A stretch of DNA of 64,000 nucleotides from CAZYBU01 sp964645775 (GTDB lineage Bacteria; Spirochaetota; UBA4802; UBA5550), in the NCBI GenBank assembly GCA_964645775.1, contig CAZYBU010000011.1, positions 16,462 to 80,461 of the forward strand, given 5' to 3'. Below, in pieces: positions 1 through 7,561 of this stretch; the first letter of the stretch is position 1, and each line of letters starts with the position of its first letter. The position numbers and the translations under genes were made by a program. The notes under the pieces were generated by a model. The model had not been told where the DNA came from. It was given only the letters and a program-made list of their open reading frames with translations, and did no database searches.

Positions 1-180
1 GGGCTGGGTCGTACCGGCACGGTGGTCGGCTGCTGGCTTGCCCGGCACGGGCATGGTAAAGGAGAAGCAGTGTTGAGAATATTATCAAATTTGAGACAAA
101 AAGACAGCGGGTTCTCCCAGTCTTCTCCCCAGACAGCGGAGCAAAATCGCATGGTTTTAAACTGGAAGAATGGAATGTAG
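1..180 (+). CDS. Dual-specificity/tyrosine protein phosphatase, C-terminal end (partial)
   Basis: The window opens inside a reading frame that ends with TAG at 178-180. The first residues read GLGRTGTVVGCWLARHG, which matches the end of the Cys-x5-Arg phosphate-binding loop of tyrosine and dual-specificity phosphatases; the catalytic cysteine would lie just before base 1. The tail contains SPQTAEQNRMVLNW, like the SPE-x-x-xQ-x-x-VxxW ending of this family. The substrate cannot be guessed. It converges on speD with one base between the stops. Confidence 0.7.
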   Translation, partial: GLGRTGTVVGCWLARHGHGKGEAVLRILSNLRQKDSGFSQSSPQTAEQNRMVLNWKNGM

Positions 181-181
181 T

Positions 182-586
182 TCAGTCCAGGGCGTCAGCC
201 GTGTCCAGGGGCCGCAAGGTCAGGCCACGTCTATCCCCATCCTGCTCAAGGATACCCCTCTCCACAAGGGAGGCCTTCCATGTCGCAGACTTTAGGCACG
301 AAGCGATATGTTCCATGGCGGCCCTGTAGTCGAAATCTCCGCAACTGAACAGATCAACAGCCGCGTAGCGGTGTTCCGGCCAGGTATGGATAGCGAAATG
401 TGATTCAGCCACGACACAGACACCGCTTACCCCGTAGGGAGTGAACTGGTGAAAGAGGGGTTGGATCAGGGTGGCGCCGGAGATGTCGACGGCTTCAACC
501 ATCACCTTTTCGATTCCTTCAAGGTCATCGAGAATCTCCGTGTCGCAGTCATGGTATTCTATAAGAACATGGGAGCCGAGATTCAT
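182..586 (-). CDS. speD: S-adenosylmethionine decarboxylase proenzyme (prokaryotic class 1)
   Basis: Makes decarboxylated SAM, the aminopropyl donor for spermidine. The 134-residue length fits the short bacterial form that self-cleaves to a pyruvoyl enzyme. The segment ESHFAIHTWPE is diagnostic: Ser62 is the cleavage and pyruvoyl serine, with His67 and Cys82 as processing and catalytic residues, at the same mutual spacing as in the Thermotoga enzyme. GAGGTGA lies just before the ATG. No speE (spermidine synthase) is in the window, so the pathway partner is elsewhere. Confidence 0.93.
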   Translation of the reverse strand: MNLGSHVLIEYHDCDTEILDDLEGIEKVMVEAVDISGATLIQPLFHQFTPYGVSGVCVVAESHFAIHTWPEHRYAAVDLFSCGDFDYRAAMEHIASCLKSATWKASLVERGILEQDGDRRGLTLRPLDTADALD

Positions 587-1082
587 AGCGTCACCTCAAA
601 AGGATAAGTAGATGCCGGCAAGATTCATGTACCGGCAGCGTGGGGCGATATATGGAATTCGCCCTGTTCTCCCGAAGCCTATTCGCGTGGTTTGTGAAGG
701 TCATTTCGAACCGCCCACGATTGAAATGATGGAGGCTGAACCGGGGCTGTAGCAAGCAGGGAACGGAGTAGCATCCTCCAGGAGGATTTGCTCCTGCGTC
801 TCCATGTCGGCAAAGCCTGAGCGGAAAAGAAAGGGACGCGCCATGGAATAGAATTCTCTGCTGTAAATCTGGAGGACAGTATAATCCATGGGAGAGGAAA
901 AGTCGAGAAAAAATGACGCTATGAGGGCGCTTAGGTAGAGTTTTGCCCGGGGGTGGGTTAGTGGACAGACCGATGAAAATATTTATATTATGTTAATGCT
1001 GAGCATTCGAGGGCGCAGGTTTTATCCTTGACTCCAGAGATGTGCTGGAGTATTTCTCGAATACTGGAAAGATGGAGAAACT
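587..1082. other. Intergenic region between speD and the GGDEF-PilZ gene
   Basis: No convincing gene. A 62-codon minus-strand frame (701-889) has no Shine-Dalgarno sequence and no recognisable motif, so it is not called. The right half holds a promoter-like sequence (962-989) and the untranslated leader of the GGDEF-PilZ gene. The left part may carry the speD promoter, but no clear boxes were found. Confidence 0.4.
962..989 (+). promoter_or_regulatory. Sigma70-type promoter candidate for the GGDEF-PilZ gene
   Basis: TGGACA (962-967) and TATATT (984-989) are separated by 16 bases, each one base off consensus. Transcription would start near 996 and give a leader of about 87 nt before the ATG at 1083. 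Based on consensus matching only. Confidence 0.4.
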
Positions 1083-2792
1083 ATGGCCCTGGAACAGGAC
1101 ATGGATAAGGAAGAGTATATAAAGAACCTTGAGCGGGAAGTAGAGTCCCTGCGGTCCATAATCAGCGCCTTCGAGAACCTCACGGTTCTCAGCGACCAGG
1201 AGCATCTTGAAGATAAAGAAATCATAAACGCCTTTGAAAACCTGACGCAGTTTACTGCCCGGAAAAGGGAAGAAGACAGGAACGTAATCGAGGCCCTTGA
1301 AATGGTCACCGAGTTCTCCACCCGGGAAAAGAAACAGCGGGACATGATCATCAAGGCACTGGAGACCATAAATGACTTCTCCAGACGGGAACAGAAAGAG
1401 AAGGAATCGATCATAAGCGCTCTGGAAAATCTCACCGAGTTTTCAGCCCGGGAAAAGCTCGATAAGGAAGCGGTAATCACCGCCTATGAACACCTGACCG
1501 ACCTGCAGGCCCGGGAGAAACACGACGCTGAATCGACCATTGACGCTTTTGAACGGGTATCGGAGCTCTACAGAGAAGAGCTTCTTAACAGTATGCGTTC
1601 TTCTTTCGATCCCCGGCGGCCCGCCCATCCCCTGGAGAAGGAGATCGTTAAGATACTGGACGAAGACACAGAGAATGAGCAGCATATTCTGACCAAACTG
1701 AATATCCTCAGTTCCCAGAAGGACGACAGTAATTTTTATTCCCATCTTTTCAATGTCCTTATCAATATGAATTTCGATGAGCAGGAAGCCAAGAGGTACT
1801 GGAAGGATATCATGGAGCTGAACCGTGAGGCATCCAGTAAACTGGGCAGGAACGTCTCTTTCCGGGTATCCATGCTCGATTACTTTATTGACCAGAACAA
1901 ACATCTGAAGAACCCCAAAATTATCGAGTTTCATTTTTTCGAGTCGACCCTTTCAAGCGCCATCTATGATTCCCTTACCGGACTGCTGAATCGAACACAT
2001 CTGAATATCGCCCTGAGAAGCGCACTCAGGAACGCCCGTCTCTACCAGAAATATCTGGGTGTAGTCATGTTCGACCTGGACAATTTCAAACGATTTAACG
2101 ATTTCTTCGGTCACATCGAGGGAGACAGGCTCCTTAAGTCCCTGGGGGAGATCTTTCATCAGATATTCCAGCCGCCCAATTACGTGTTCCGGTACGGCGG
2201 CGAGGAGTTCCTGGCCATCATTGAGACAGATTCCGCCGACGATGTGTTCGAAATGGCGGACCGTGCGCGGAAACGGCTTCTCGATGAATGGAAAAGCTGT
2301 ATCGTGCCTGTCTCCATGTCGGCCGGCTACGCCGTCTTCCCGGAGGATGGCCATACCACGGACATCCTTATCAGTCGGGCCGACAGGACCCTCTACGATG
2401 CCAAGTATTCAGGGAAGAACATCATTCTTCGGTACTCAGAGGCCAGGAGGAGAAATTCCCGCCTGGTAACCACAAGGCAGGTAGCCTACAGTCTGCGTGG
2501 GGACGGTACTCAGGAGAAGGTCCTGGCCCGGACTGTGGACGTGAGCCGGGGAGGGGTGGCTATTGAGATGGAAAAGGCTCTGAAAAAGGACGTTCTCCTT
2601 GATATCTATCTGGACCCGATGCGTTGTGCCGCGGATTCCCTCCTTGAGGGGGTGGTTACCTGGGCCAGGCAGAACGAAGATGGTACATGGCTTGTCGGAG
2701 TCGAGTTTACGGATGAAAACGTCAGCCGCAGGGTCTTTCTCCAGTACGGCGATTCGGCCGAAGATAATATGAACGAATCAACCGGCCTGTAA
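1083..2792 (+). CDS. Diguanylate cyclase with N-terminal 21-residue repeats and C-terminal PilZ domain
   Basis: A soluble 569-residue protein with no transmembrane segment. Residues 26-172 are seven tandem 21-residue units (three heptads each), predicted to form a long coiled coil. A helical linker follows, then a GGDEF domain starting near DSLTGL (296) with an intact GGEEF active site at 372-376. The usual RxxD inhibitory site is absent five residues upstream (the sequence there is PPNYVFRY). The C-terminus is a PilZ-type c-di-GMP receptor domain (about 450-555) with DVSRGG at 486-491. The protein therefore probably both makes and senses c-di-GMP; PilZ could replace the missing I-site for feedback. 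A GGAGA sequence precedes the ATG. Confidence 0.85.
   Translation: MALEQDMDKEEYIKNLEREVESLRSIISAFENLTVLSDQEHLEDKEIINAFENLTQFTARKREEDRNVIEALEMVTEFSTREKKQRDMIIKALETINDFSRREQKEKESIISALENLTEFSAREKLDKEAVITAYEHLTDLQAREKHDAESTIDAFERVSELYREELLNSMRSSFDPRRPAHPLEKEIVKILDEDTENEQHILTKLNILSSQKDDSNFYSHLFNVLINMNFDEQEAKRYWKDIMELNREASSKLGRNVSFRVSMLDYFIDQNKHLKNPKIIEFHFFESTLSSAIYDSLTGLLNRTHLNIALRSALRNARLYQKYLGVVMFDLDNFKRFNDFFGHIEGDRLLKSLGEIFHQIFQPPNYVFRYGGEEFLAIIETDSADDVFEMADRARKRLLDEWKSCIVPVSMSAGYAVFPEDGHTTDILISRADRTLYDAKYSGKNIILRYSEARRRNSRLVTTRQVAYSLRGDGTQEKVLARTVDVSRGGVAIEMEKALKKDVLLDIYLDPMRCAADSLLEGVVTWARQNEDGTWLVGVEFTDENVSRRVFLQYGDSAEDNMNESTGL
1158..1598 (+). repeat. Seven tandem 63-bp coding repeats (21 residues each)
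   Basis: Each unit follows the pattern (I/V)I-x-A-(L/F/Y)-E-x-(L/V/I)-x-x-(F/L)-x-x-R-E-K-x-x-x-x. Units begin at residues 26, 47, 68, 89, 110, 131 and 152 of the GGDEF-PilZ protein. The 21-residue period keeps the heptad register exact. Units differ at the DNA level, so this is an old, selected repeat rather than a recent expansion. Confidence 0.9.
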
Positions 2793-3121
2793 TTGTTCTT
2801 GATTAATTTTCCCCTTCCGCAGTTTATATTCAAAAGCTACTGTTTCACCGGAAAATCGTGAAGGCGGATACCCGGCTCCGCGGGCTCCTTAATGGAAAGC
2901 TCTGCTGACACCGGGTCGCGAAGGGTATCCTGCCGCAAAAACGAAGATTACCGCGTATCCGGGATTGACCGTGGAGGGCTACTCGGAAGGTAATGACGGC
3001 CGTAGTCCGGCAATACGCGCTTAATAAAAGCCGCCGTTCAGGGGTCCATGCGGCAATTTTTTCTTACCGGGAAAGAATAGACATTTTGCGGAAAGGATCG
3101 GAACCGGCGGGCTTTATCTAT

Positions 3122-4555
3122 ATGGACAACCTGTACCAGCTTTTACATAATTGGTGTGAAATGTCACCCGAATGTTCGATCATTGAACTTGATGATCGGA
3201 GCATTACGGGACGGGAGGCCCTGTCCCAAATACAGAGGTGCGCTTCCCTTTTTCGGAACCGGGGGCTCTCCATGGGAGATCGGGTCCTTCTTAACCTGGG
3301 GAACGGTCCTGATTTTCTCTGGACCTATTTTGGCGCCTGCCAGATCGGGGCCATACCTGTACTGACGAACCCGGCGGCAAGAAGGTTCGAGCTGGAATAT
3401 ATTTGCGGGGAAACGGAACCTGTCCTGGTGGTGACTTCATCCCGCTCCCTGAAACACTTTCGGCATGAAACTGATTATTTTTTCCCACAGGAACGTATCA
3501 TTCTTTCGGACGGGCAGGATACCGGGAACCTCTTCAATAAACTCCTTGAAGACGAGGAGGAGATGGAAATATGGGAGAGCCTGCCTTCTGACCACCCGGC
3601 CGCCATTATTTTCACCTCCGCGATGGACGGCTTTCCCCTCGGCGCGGTCCTGACCCACGGAGGCATCATGGAATCCGCCTCCAGTCCCGGCTTCACTGAC
3701 GAGGTGGAGCTTACCTTTCTCGCGGTACTTCCCCTGTTTCACTCCTTCGGCCTGACCGCCACGCTCATGATTCCCCTGGCCCACGGTCACCGAATACGCC
3801 TCATGGAACGGTTCGTTCCCGAGACCTTTATTGAAGTCCTGACCGGAGGAGAAGTTACCACCCTGAGCGCTGTTCCCCTCATGTACCGCATCTTCAATGA
3901 CACGGTCCCGGAAGGCACACGTTTCCCGAACATGAGACAGTGGATCGTTGGAGGAGAGAAAATAGATGTACCTCTTTTGGAAGAGATGAAGGGTAAGTAC
4001 GACATCGATCTTCGCCAGGGATACGGTCTCACGGAGGCCTCTCCCATCGTTACCTGGAACAGGCAGGACATAAAGAACAGGTTCGGATCCATAGGAAAGG
4101 CCATGGAGTACAATCGGGTGAAAATTGTGGATGAGGCCGGCCGGGAACTGCCGCCCGGAAGGGAAGGGGAGATCCTCGTGAAGGGTGTCAATGTTATAAG
4201 TAAATATTACAACAGGCCGGAGAAGACCTCGGAGTATATTCGTGACGGATGGTTTCACACCGGGGACGTCGGTAAGGTCGATGAAGATGGCTACTACTAC
4301 ATTACCGGTCGAAAGAAGGATATGATTATCCGTTTCGGATTGAACGTCTATCCCAGGGAGGTGGAACGGATCCTCGGGTATCATCCCGACGTGGAGAGCG
4401 TCGCCGTGACGCCCCGTTTCGGCGAGGAGGAGAGCCTGGAGGCCCGCCTCATCGTGAAGGAGGGGAGCGCTCTTAATCAGCAGAAGATGCGGAACTGGTG
4501 CCGGAGAAACATCTCCTTCTACAAGATACCTGAAACCTTTCTTTTTACCGGGTAA
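3122..4555 (+). CDS. AMP-binding (ANL superfamily) acyl-CoA/acyl-acid ligase-like protein, C-terminally short
   Basis: Family members activate carboxylic acids as acyl-adenylates and pass them to CoA or a carrier protein. The motifs GYGLTEASPI, GWFHTGD and ITGRKKDMI are present. The core ATP loop, normally SGTTGxPKG, reads TSAMDGFPLG, losing its lysine. The protein stops after YKIPETFLFTG, before the C-terminal lysine motif (PKTxxGK) needed for adenylation. It may be inactive, truncated or specialised. The start at 3122 is chosen because family members begin near NLYQLLHNW; an in-frame ATG at 2993 with GGAAGG two bases upstream is an alternative. tRNA-Thr begins 43 bases after the stop. Confidence 0.75.
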   Translation: MDNLYQLLHNWCEMSPECSIIELDDRSITGREALSQIQRCASLFRNRGLSMGDRVLLNLGNGPDFLWTYFGACQIGAIPVLTNPAARRFELEYICGETEPVLVVTSSRSLKHFRHETDYFFPQERIILSDGQDTGNLFNKLLEDEEEMEIWESLPSDHPAAIIFTSAMDGFPLGAVLTHGGIMESASSPGFTDEVELTFLAVLPLFHSFGLTATLMIPLAHGHRIRLMERFVPETFIEVLTGGEVTTLSAVPLMYRIFNDTVPEGTRFPNMRQWIVGGEKIDVPLLEEMKGKYDIDLRQGYGLTEASPIVTWNRQDIKNRFGSIGKAMEYNRVKIVDEAGRELPPGREGEILVKGVNVISKYYNRPEKTSEYIRDGWFHTGDVGKVDEDGYYYITGRKKDMIIRFGLNVYPREVERILGYHPDVESVAVTPRFGEEESLEARLIVKEGSALNQQKMRNWCRRNISFYKIPETFLFTG

Positions 4556-4598
4556 ATCGCTTGATTTTGTGCCGGGAGCTGCAATCCTTGTCATTAAG

Positions 4599-4671
4599 GC
4601 CAACGTAGCTCAGCTGGTAGAGCAGCTCACTCGTAATGAGCAGGTCAGCGGTTCGATTCCGCTCGTTGGCT
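4599..4671 (+). tRNA. tRNA-Thr (anticodon CGU)
   Basis: A full cloverleaf: acceptor GCCAACG/CGTTGGC, D arm GCTC...GAGC, anticodon loop CTCGTAA giving anticodon CGT (codon ACG), and T arm AGCGG-TTCGATT-CCGCT. CCA is not encoded: TCA follows the acceptor stem. A strong hairpin terminator comes directly after. The T arm plus 3' end is repeated 866 bases downstream. Confidence 0.95.
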
Positions 4672-4700
4672 CATAACCCCTGGAATTTCCAGGGGTTATT
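4651..4700 (+). repeat. Left direct repeat (attL-like): tRNA-Thr T arm, 3' end and terminator
   Basis: About 50 bases starting at GTTCGATTCCGCTCGTTGG are repeated at 5517-5566. The two copies differ by one base in the T loop and a few changes in the terminator stem. The matching stretch starts within the T arm, where many tRNA-targeting integrases recombine. Confidence 0.75.
4674..4699 (+). terminator. Rho-independent terminator of tRNA-Thr
   Basis: A perfect GC-rich hairpin (TAACCCCTGG / CCAGGGGTTA, loop of about four bases) ends in a short T run. A degraded copy occurs at 5541-5565. Confidence 0.8.
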
Positions 4701-4750
4701 TCATGGATAGCTTCTTCGATAGTAATTTATTTGATATCATGTAAAGCCTG

Positions 4751-4778
4751 TTGACAACCTGATTGGTAATACTATTAT
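4751..4778 (+). promoter_or_regulatory. Strong sigma70-type promoter of the MNT/HEPN pair
   Basis: TTGACA (4751-4756) and TATTAT (4773-4778) with a 16-base spacer. The predicted transcription start (about 4785) coincides with the ATG of the MNT gene, so the message would be leaderless. There is no purine-rich ribosome site before that ATG. Confidence 0.65.
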
Positions 4779-4784
4779 TATCGC

Positions 4785-5114
4785 ATGAAAGAAAGTGTAC
4801 TTAAAAAAATCAGGGATTCCCTGGAAGATGTTCCAGACCTCTACTCCGCTTATCTTTTCGGGAGCCATGCGGAGGGGCGAGATGATGAATCAAGTGACAT
4901 TGACCTGGTTGTTATTCTCGATATGAAAGGCTTTGCGAAAGACTACAGAGAATATCTCTCTCGCAGGCAACGAGTTTCCAGAATTCTTAGAAACCTTCGC
5001 ATGGAATATGGTCTCGACCTTCTCGTATATACGCGTGATGAATGGGAATTCCTTGTTTCCAGGGACAACTCACTTGTCCGTTCAATTACTGAAAAGGGGT
5101 TGGCTGTCAGTTGA
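4785..5114 (+). CDS. mntA: MNT-type nucleotidyltransferase (MntA-like antitoxin)
   Basis: A minimal nucleotidyltransferase of 109 residues. The family signature GS-x10-D-x-D is complete: Gly26-Ser27, Asp38 and Asp40, with a third candidate acidic residue at Asp78 (GLDLLVY). In characterised MNT/HEPN modules this protein neutralises the HEPN RNase by adding AMP to it. It overlaps the HEPN gene by four bases (TTGA), so the two are translationally coupled. Function rests on family and context. Confidence 0.85.
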   Translation: MKESVLKKIRDSLEDVPDLYSAYLFGSHAEGRDDESSDIDLVVILDMKGFAKDYREYLSRRQRVSRILRNLRMEYGLDLLVYTRDEWEFLVSRDNSLVRSITEKGLAVS

Positions 5115-5515
5115 ATGATAATGTAGCTGAATGGCTTGAGTATGCTGACAGGGATTTTGTGGCAGCTGAAACGCTCGTGGATAAAGAATATCTCGCAAAT
5201 GTTGTATTGTTTCATTGCCAGCAGTGTATTGAAAAAATCCTCAAGGCACTACATGTCAGTCTTTCCCGGGAGGTCCCTCGCATTCATTCGACCGTAAGAC
5301 TATACCTTGAACTTCCCATTAAAATAAAATCAGAATTAGGGCTTCCAATTGAGAAACTTGAAGCTCTCGATGATGTTTACATAGATAACAGATACCCGGC
5401 AGGAATCGGAATGCTTCCACAGGGATTTCCCTCAAAAGATATTGCTCTGGAATTTTTGAATGACGCTAGAGAGCTATATTCAGGTATAAAAGAGTATATA
5501 ACTATGAAAAGCTGA
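5111..5515 (+). CDS. hepT: HEPN-domain RNase toxin (HepT-like)
   Basis: A 134-residue all-helical HEPN protein. FHCQQCIEKILKAL matches the family's QxAxEKxLKA helix. The RNase motif R-x(4-6)-H is met by Arg53 and His59 (REVPRIH). It begins with TTG inside the stop codon of mntA, so antitoxin and toxin are coupled. The right copy of the tRNA-Thr fragment begins two bases after its stop. Predicted role: a toxin that cleaves RNA when not AMPylated. Confidence 0.8.
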   Translation: MNDNVAEWLEYADRDFVAAETLVDKEYLANVVLFHCQQCIEKILKALHVSLSREVPRIHSTVRLYLELPIKIKSELGLPIEKLEALDDVYIDNRYPAGIGMLPQGFPSKDIALEFLNDARELYSGIKEYITMKS

Positions 5516-5516
5516 T

Positions 5517-5566
5517 GTTCGAATCCGCTCGTTGGCTCATCTAACCTGGGATTTCCAGGGGTTATG
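5517..5566 (+). repeat. Right direct repeat (attR-like): second copy of tRNA-Thr 3' end and terminator
   Basis: GTTCGAATCCGCTCGTTGG followed by CTCAT and a damaged version of the tRNA terminator (TTTCCAGGGGTTA intact on the right arm). No tRNA sequence precedes it. With the left copy it encloses exactly the MNT/HEPN pair. Confidence 0.75.
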
Positions 5567-6130
5567 TTTTCGGCTGATTTGCTTATTCTTCCCGGGGATG
5601 CCAGAACTTTGTCACGGCTATACGGGACTCTTTGGCTTCAGGTATTCTTACGAAAAAACGCGTGAGGGAGACAGGGAGTTCCTCAACGGCGATACAATCT
5701 GCAGCAGTTATTTTATATCGCCCGGAAAAAACTGTACCTTCAGGCACACAGAGACTTTCCCGGCCCGGGCAATTAACGTATATCACAAGCATTTATTAAA
5801 GCCGCAGCATACAGAATGACATCTTCTGGTTGTCTCTGGTACTCTCTCTTCCCGGTCCTGGTCGCACATATCCTGACTTTGGGCGATTTGCATAGTTATC
5901 CAGATGCCATGGCGCAGGATACCATGAAGTAGCACAAAACGTAAAAATGGCGTTATACAGTAACTTAATATTCGTTTCCTACCCCCTTAATGATTACATT
6001 GAATATAACACATCGGGATAATCATAGCTCATCAGTTAAATAGTTGCTGTTTAATTTTCATTCTCTTGAAACGCTGCTTTCCGGTTGGTGTCAGTGCCTC
6101 TTTGTGAATCTAAACAGCTGGAGTGAAAAA
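5567..6130. other. Non-coding or eroded region right of the MNT/HEPN element
   Basis: No gene can be supported. A plus-strand frame at 5532-5819 reads through the tRNA remnant, and a minus-strand frame at 5583-5792 lacks a ribosome site; neither resembles a known protein. The last 120 bases are AT-rich and probably carry the leader of the next gene. Confidence 0.35.
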
Positions 6131-6544
6131 ATGGATTATTTTTCCTTTAATGACCGTGTCGTTGCTGTGTACAGAAGATGCAGGCGGAGTCTGCTGGGAC
6201 TCAGGAACTCCCTGGATGAAGCTGAAGACCTTTTGCTGAGCCTTTCCGAGCGCGACCCCAACCATATTCGTGTCTACTATGAACTCTTTTTCCGGTACTT
6301 CGCCTACAACCTGGAATCTGTTTCCGGACAATATAATTTTGTTGTAAAGGCCCGGAAACGGCCTCTCGATAAAGTCAACCTGGGGTTCCTGGTAAAAAAC
6401 AAAATCTACATGTACGGTTCCATACCGGGCGACGATGAGCCTGTCATGTCGATGCCGGAGTATCTGGAGGAGAAAATGAGTAAGTCATCCTCCGTAACGG
6501 CTGTTGGAGCTGTCGTTAACATCGACGATTATATGTGGAACTGA
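6131..6544 (+). CDS. Conserved-looking hypothetical protein
   Basis: Not recognised. The 137-residue product is soluble, with a helical first half (VYRRCRRSLLGLRNSLDEAE) and no signal peptide or membrane segment. ATG at 6131 is chosen because GGAG lies nine bases upstream; the frame stays open to 6044, but that extension reads poorly. Its stop overlaps the start of a 36-codon frame (ATGA). Confidence 0.5.
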   Translation: MDYFSFNDRVVAVYRRCRRSLLGLRNSLDEAEDLLLSLSERDPNHIRVYYELFFRYFAYNLESVSGQYNFVVKARKRPLDKVNLGFLVKNKIYMYGSIPGDDEPVMSMPEYLEEKMSKSSSVTAVGAVVNIDDYMWN

Positions 6545-6654
6545 TGAAAGGTGCCTTTATGAACGGTAAGGTCCTTCTTGTAAATACCGGCAGCTGGCCC
6601 GGGGAGTCACTGCTCCGGCAGAACGGATTTGACGTTACCTCTCCTGCCCTGTAA
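6544..6654 (+). pseudogene. 36-codon frame, possible remnant of a response-regulator receiver domain
   Basis: It starts at the ATGA overlap with the preceding gene. After an internal Met it reads NGKVLLVNTGSWPGESLLRQ, then NGFDVTSPAL and a stop. The layout recalls the first beta-alpha-beta of a receiver domain (KVLLVDD...LLxxxGFxV), but without the acidic pair. It may instead be a genuine small peptide. Weak evidence. Confidence 0.25.
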
Positions 6655-7212
6655 TGGCGATAGAGAAAGGGAGCAGCGCGAACCGACAGCTCACGACCTC
6701 AGGTAATGTTTAAAGAATACAGTCAGTAACTTTTACCTGTCCGCTTTCCTGAAATTTAACGACGAAATCCATCACAGAATCTAAATGCGCATAGATAAAA
6801 ATATATTATTTCATATCCGTATAGATGAAACCATCGGAATGACAAAGATTACGGTATGAAGGGATCGGGACAGGTAGTTGGGAATATCCGATGAAGCACA
6901 AAGGAACGGATACCAGTATTGGGTATCAGTCCAAATTTCAATGCAATATTTTTATATGACATAATTCTTCTGAGTTCCAAATAGTAAAATATAAATTTTC
7001 TAGTAATTATTTCTGTAGATGATTTCAGGTGCAAACAAAAGAATTATTATTTCCGCCGTCTTCGTCGGCGGGAAGAACAGATTACTTTTAAGGGCAACCA
7101 TGGTTTAGAAATAAATTTTAGAATTATTAATTAAAATGAAATAAAATCTTGACAGTATCCCGCATAGATAAACAATGTAACGTAATATTGTAATATTTAT
7201 AAGGAGTAGAAT
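6655..7212. other. AT-rich intergenic region with a stem-loop
   Basis: No gene seen on either strand. A short perfect hairpin (CCGCCG 7053-7058, CGGCGG 7066-7071, loop TCTTCGT) is not followed by a T run, so it may be structural. A promoter-like TTGACA lies at 7149. The rest is AT-rich and featureless. Confidence 0.4.
7149..7176 (+). promoter_or_regulatory. Promoter candidate for the small coiled-coil gene
   Basis: A perfect TTGACA (7149-7154), a 16-base spacer and AACAAT (4/6 to consensus). Transcription would start near 7183, about 30 nt before the ATG at 7213. Confidence 0.35.
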
Positions 7213-7521
7213 ATGGCAACTGTATCCAGCCAGGGAACACAAAAAATTCAATCAATTGATAAACAGATTGAAGAATTGAAGAAGAAGAAAAAAGAACTGA
7301 AAGAACAGGAAGAAAAGGCGCAGGTTAACGCTATCATTCACAACACAACCCTCGATTCCGTAGTGACCTTTGAACATAAGGGAGAAAGAATGAGAGGTAA
7401 AGTAACCAAAATCTCACCCAGGGGAGTGACCGTTGAGGGAGATTTCGTTAATAATCGGGGTAAAAAAACCAGCAGTATGAATGTTGCATTCAAGAAGATC
7501 GTGGATGTGAAAAAACCGTAA
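7213..7521 (+). CDS. Small coiled-coil protein with a C-terminal beta-rich domain, function unknown
   Basis: 102 residues. Residues 14-40 form a lysine/glutamate-rich coiled coil (IDKQIEELKKKKKELKEQ). Residues 48-100 look like a small beta barrel (VVTFEHKGERMRGKVTKIS ... VTVEGDF), suggestive of an SH3-like or nucleic-acid-binding fold. AAGGAG precedes the ATG at good spacing, and its own promoter candidate and a strong terminator make it a monocistronic gene. Not recognised as a known family. Confidence 0.7.
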   Translation: MATVSSQGTQKIQSIDKQIEELKKKKKELKEQEEKAQVNAIIHNTTLDSVVTFEHKGERMRGKVTKISPRGVTVEGDFVNNRGKKTSSMNVAFKKIVDVKKP

Positions 7522-7533
7522 TGCTTGCTTTAT

Positions 7534-7558
7534 AAAACCCCGACCTGGTCGGGGTTTT
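7534..7558. terminator. Bidirectional terminator between convergent genes
   Basis: AAAACCCCGAC-CTG-GTCGGGGTTTT, a perfect inverted repeat flanked by A and T runs, so it can act on both strands. It serves the gene at 7213 and the PilZ gene at 7562. The same core recurs at 60567. Confidence 0.85.
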
Positions 7559-7561
7559 ATA

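Noticed and set aside
701..889. 62-codon minus-strand frame upstream of speD
   Set aside because: No ribosome site and no recognisable sequence features.
3437..4603. Minus-strand 388-codon frame opposite the AMP-ligase
   Set aside because: Antisense to conserved AMP-binding motifs; no family features and it runs into the tRNA.
4541..4610. Frameshift that would continue the AMP-ligase beyond its stop
   Set aside because: The other frames give LPGKSLDFVPGAA or RVNRLILC, neither matching the PKTxxGK motif expected, and they enter tRNA-Thr.
5532..5819. 95-codon plus-strand frame after the HEPN gene, and a 69-codon minus-strand frame in the same place
   Set aside because: The plus frame begins inside the tRNA remnant; the minus frame lacks a ribosome site. 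Neither resembles a protein family.
7053..7071. Stem-loop considered as a terminator
   Set aside because: Perfect stem but no T run on either side and no gene ending nearby.
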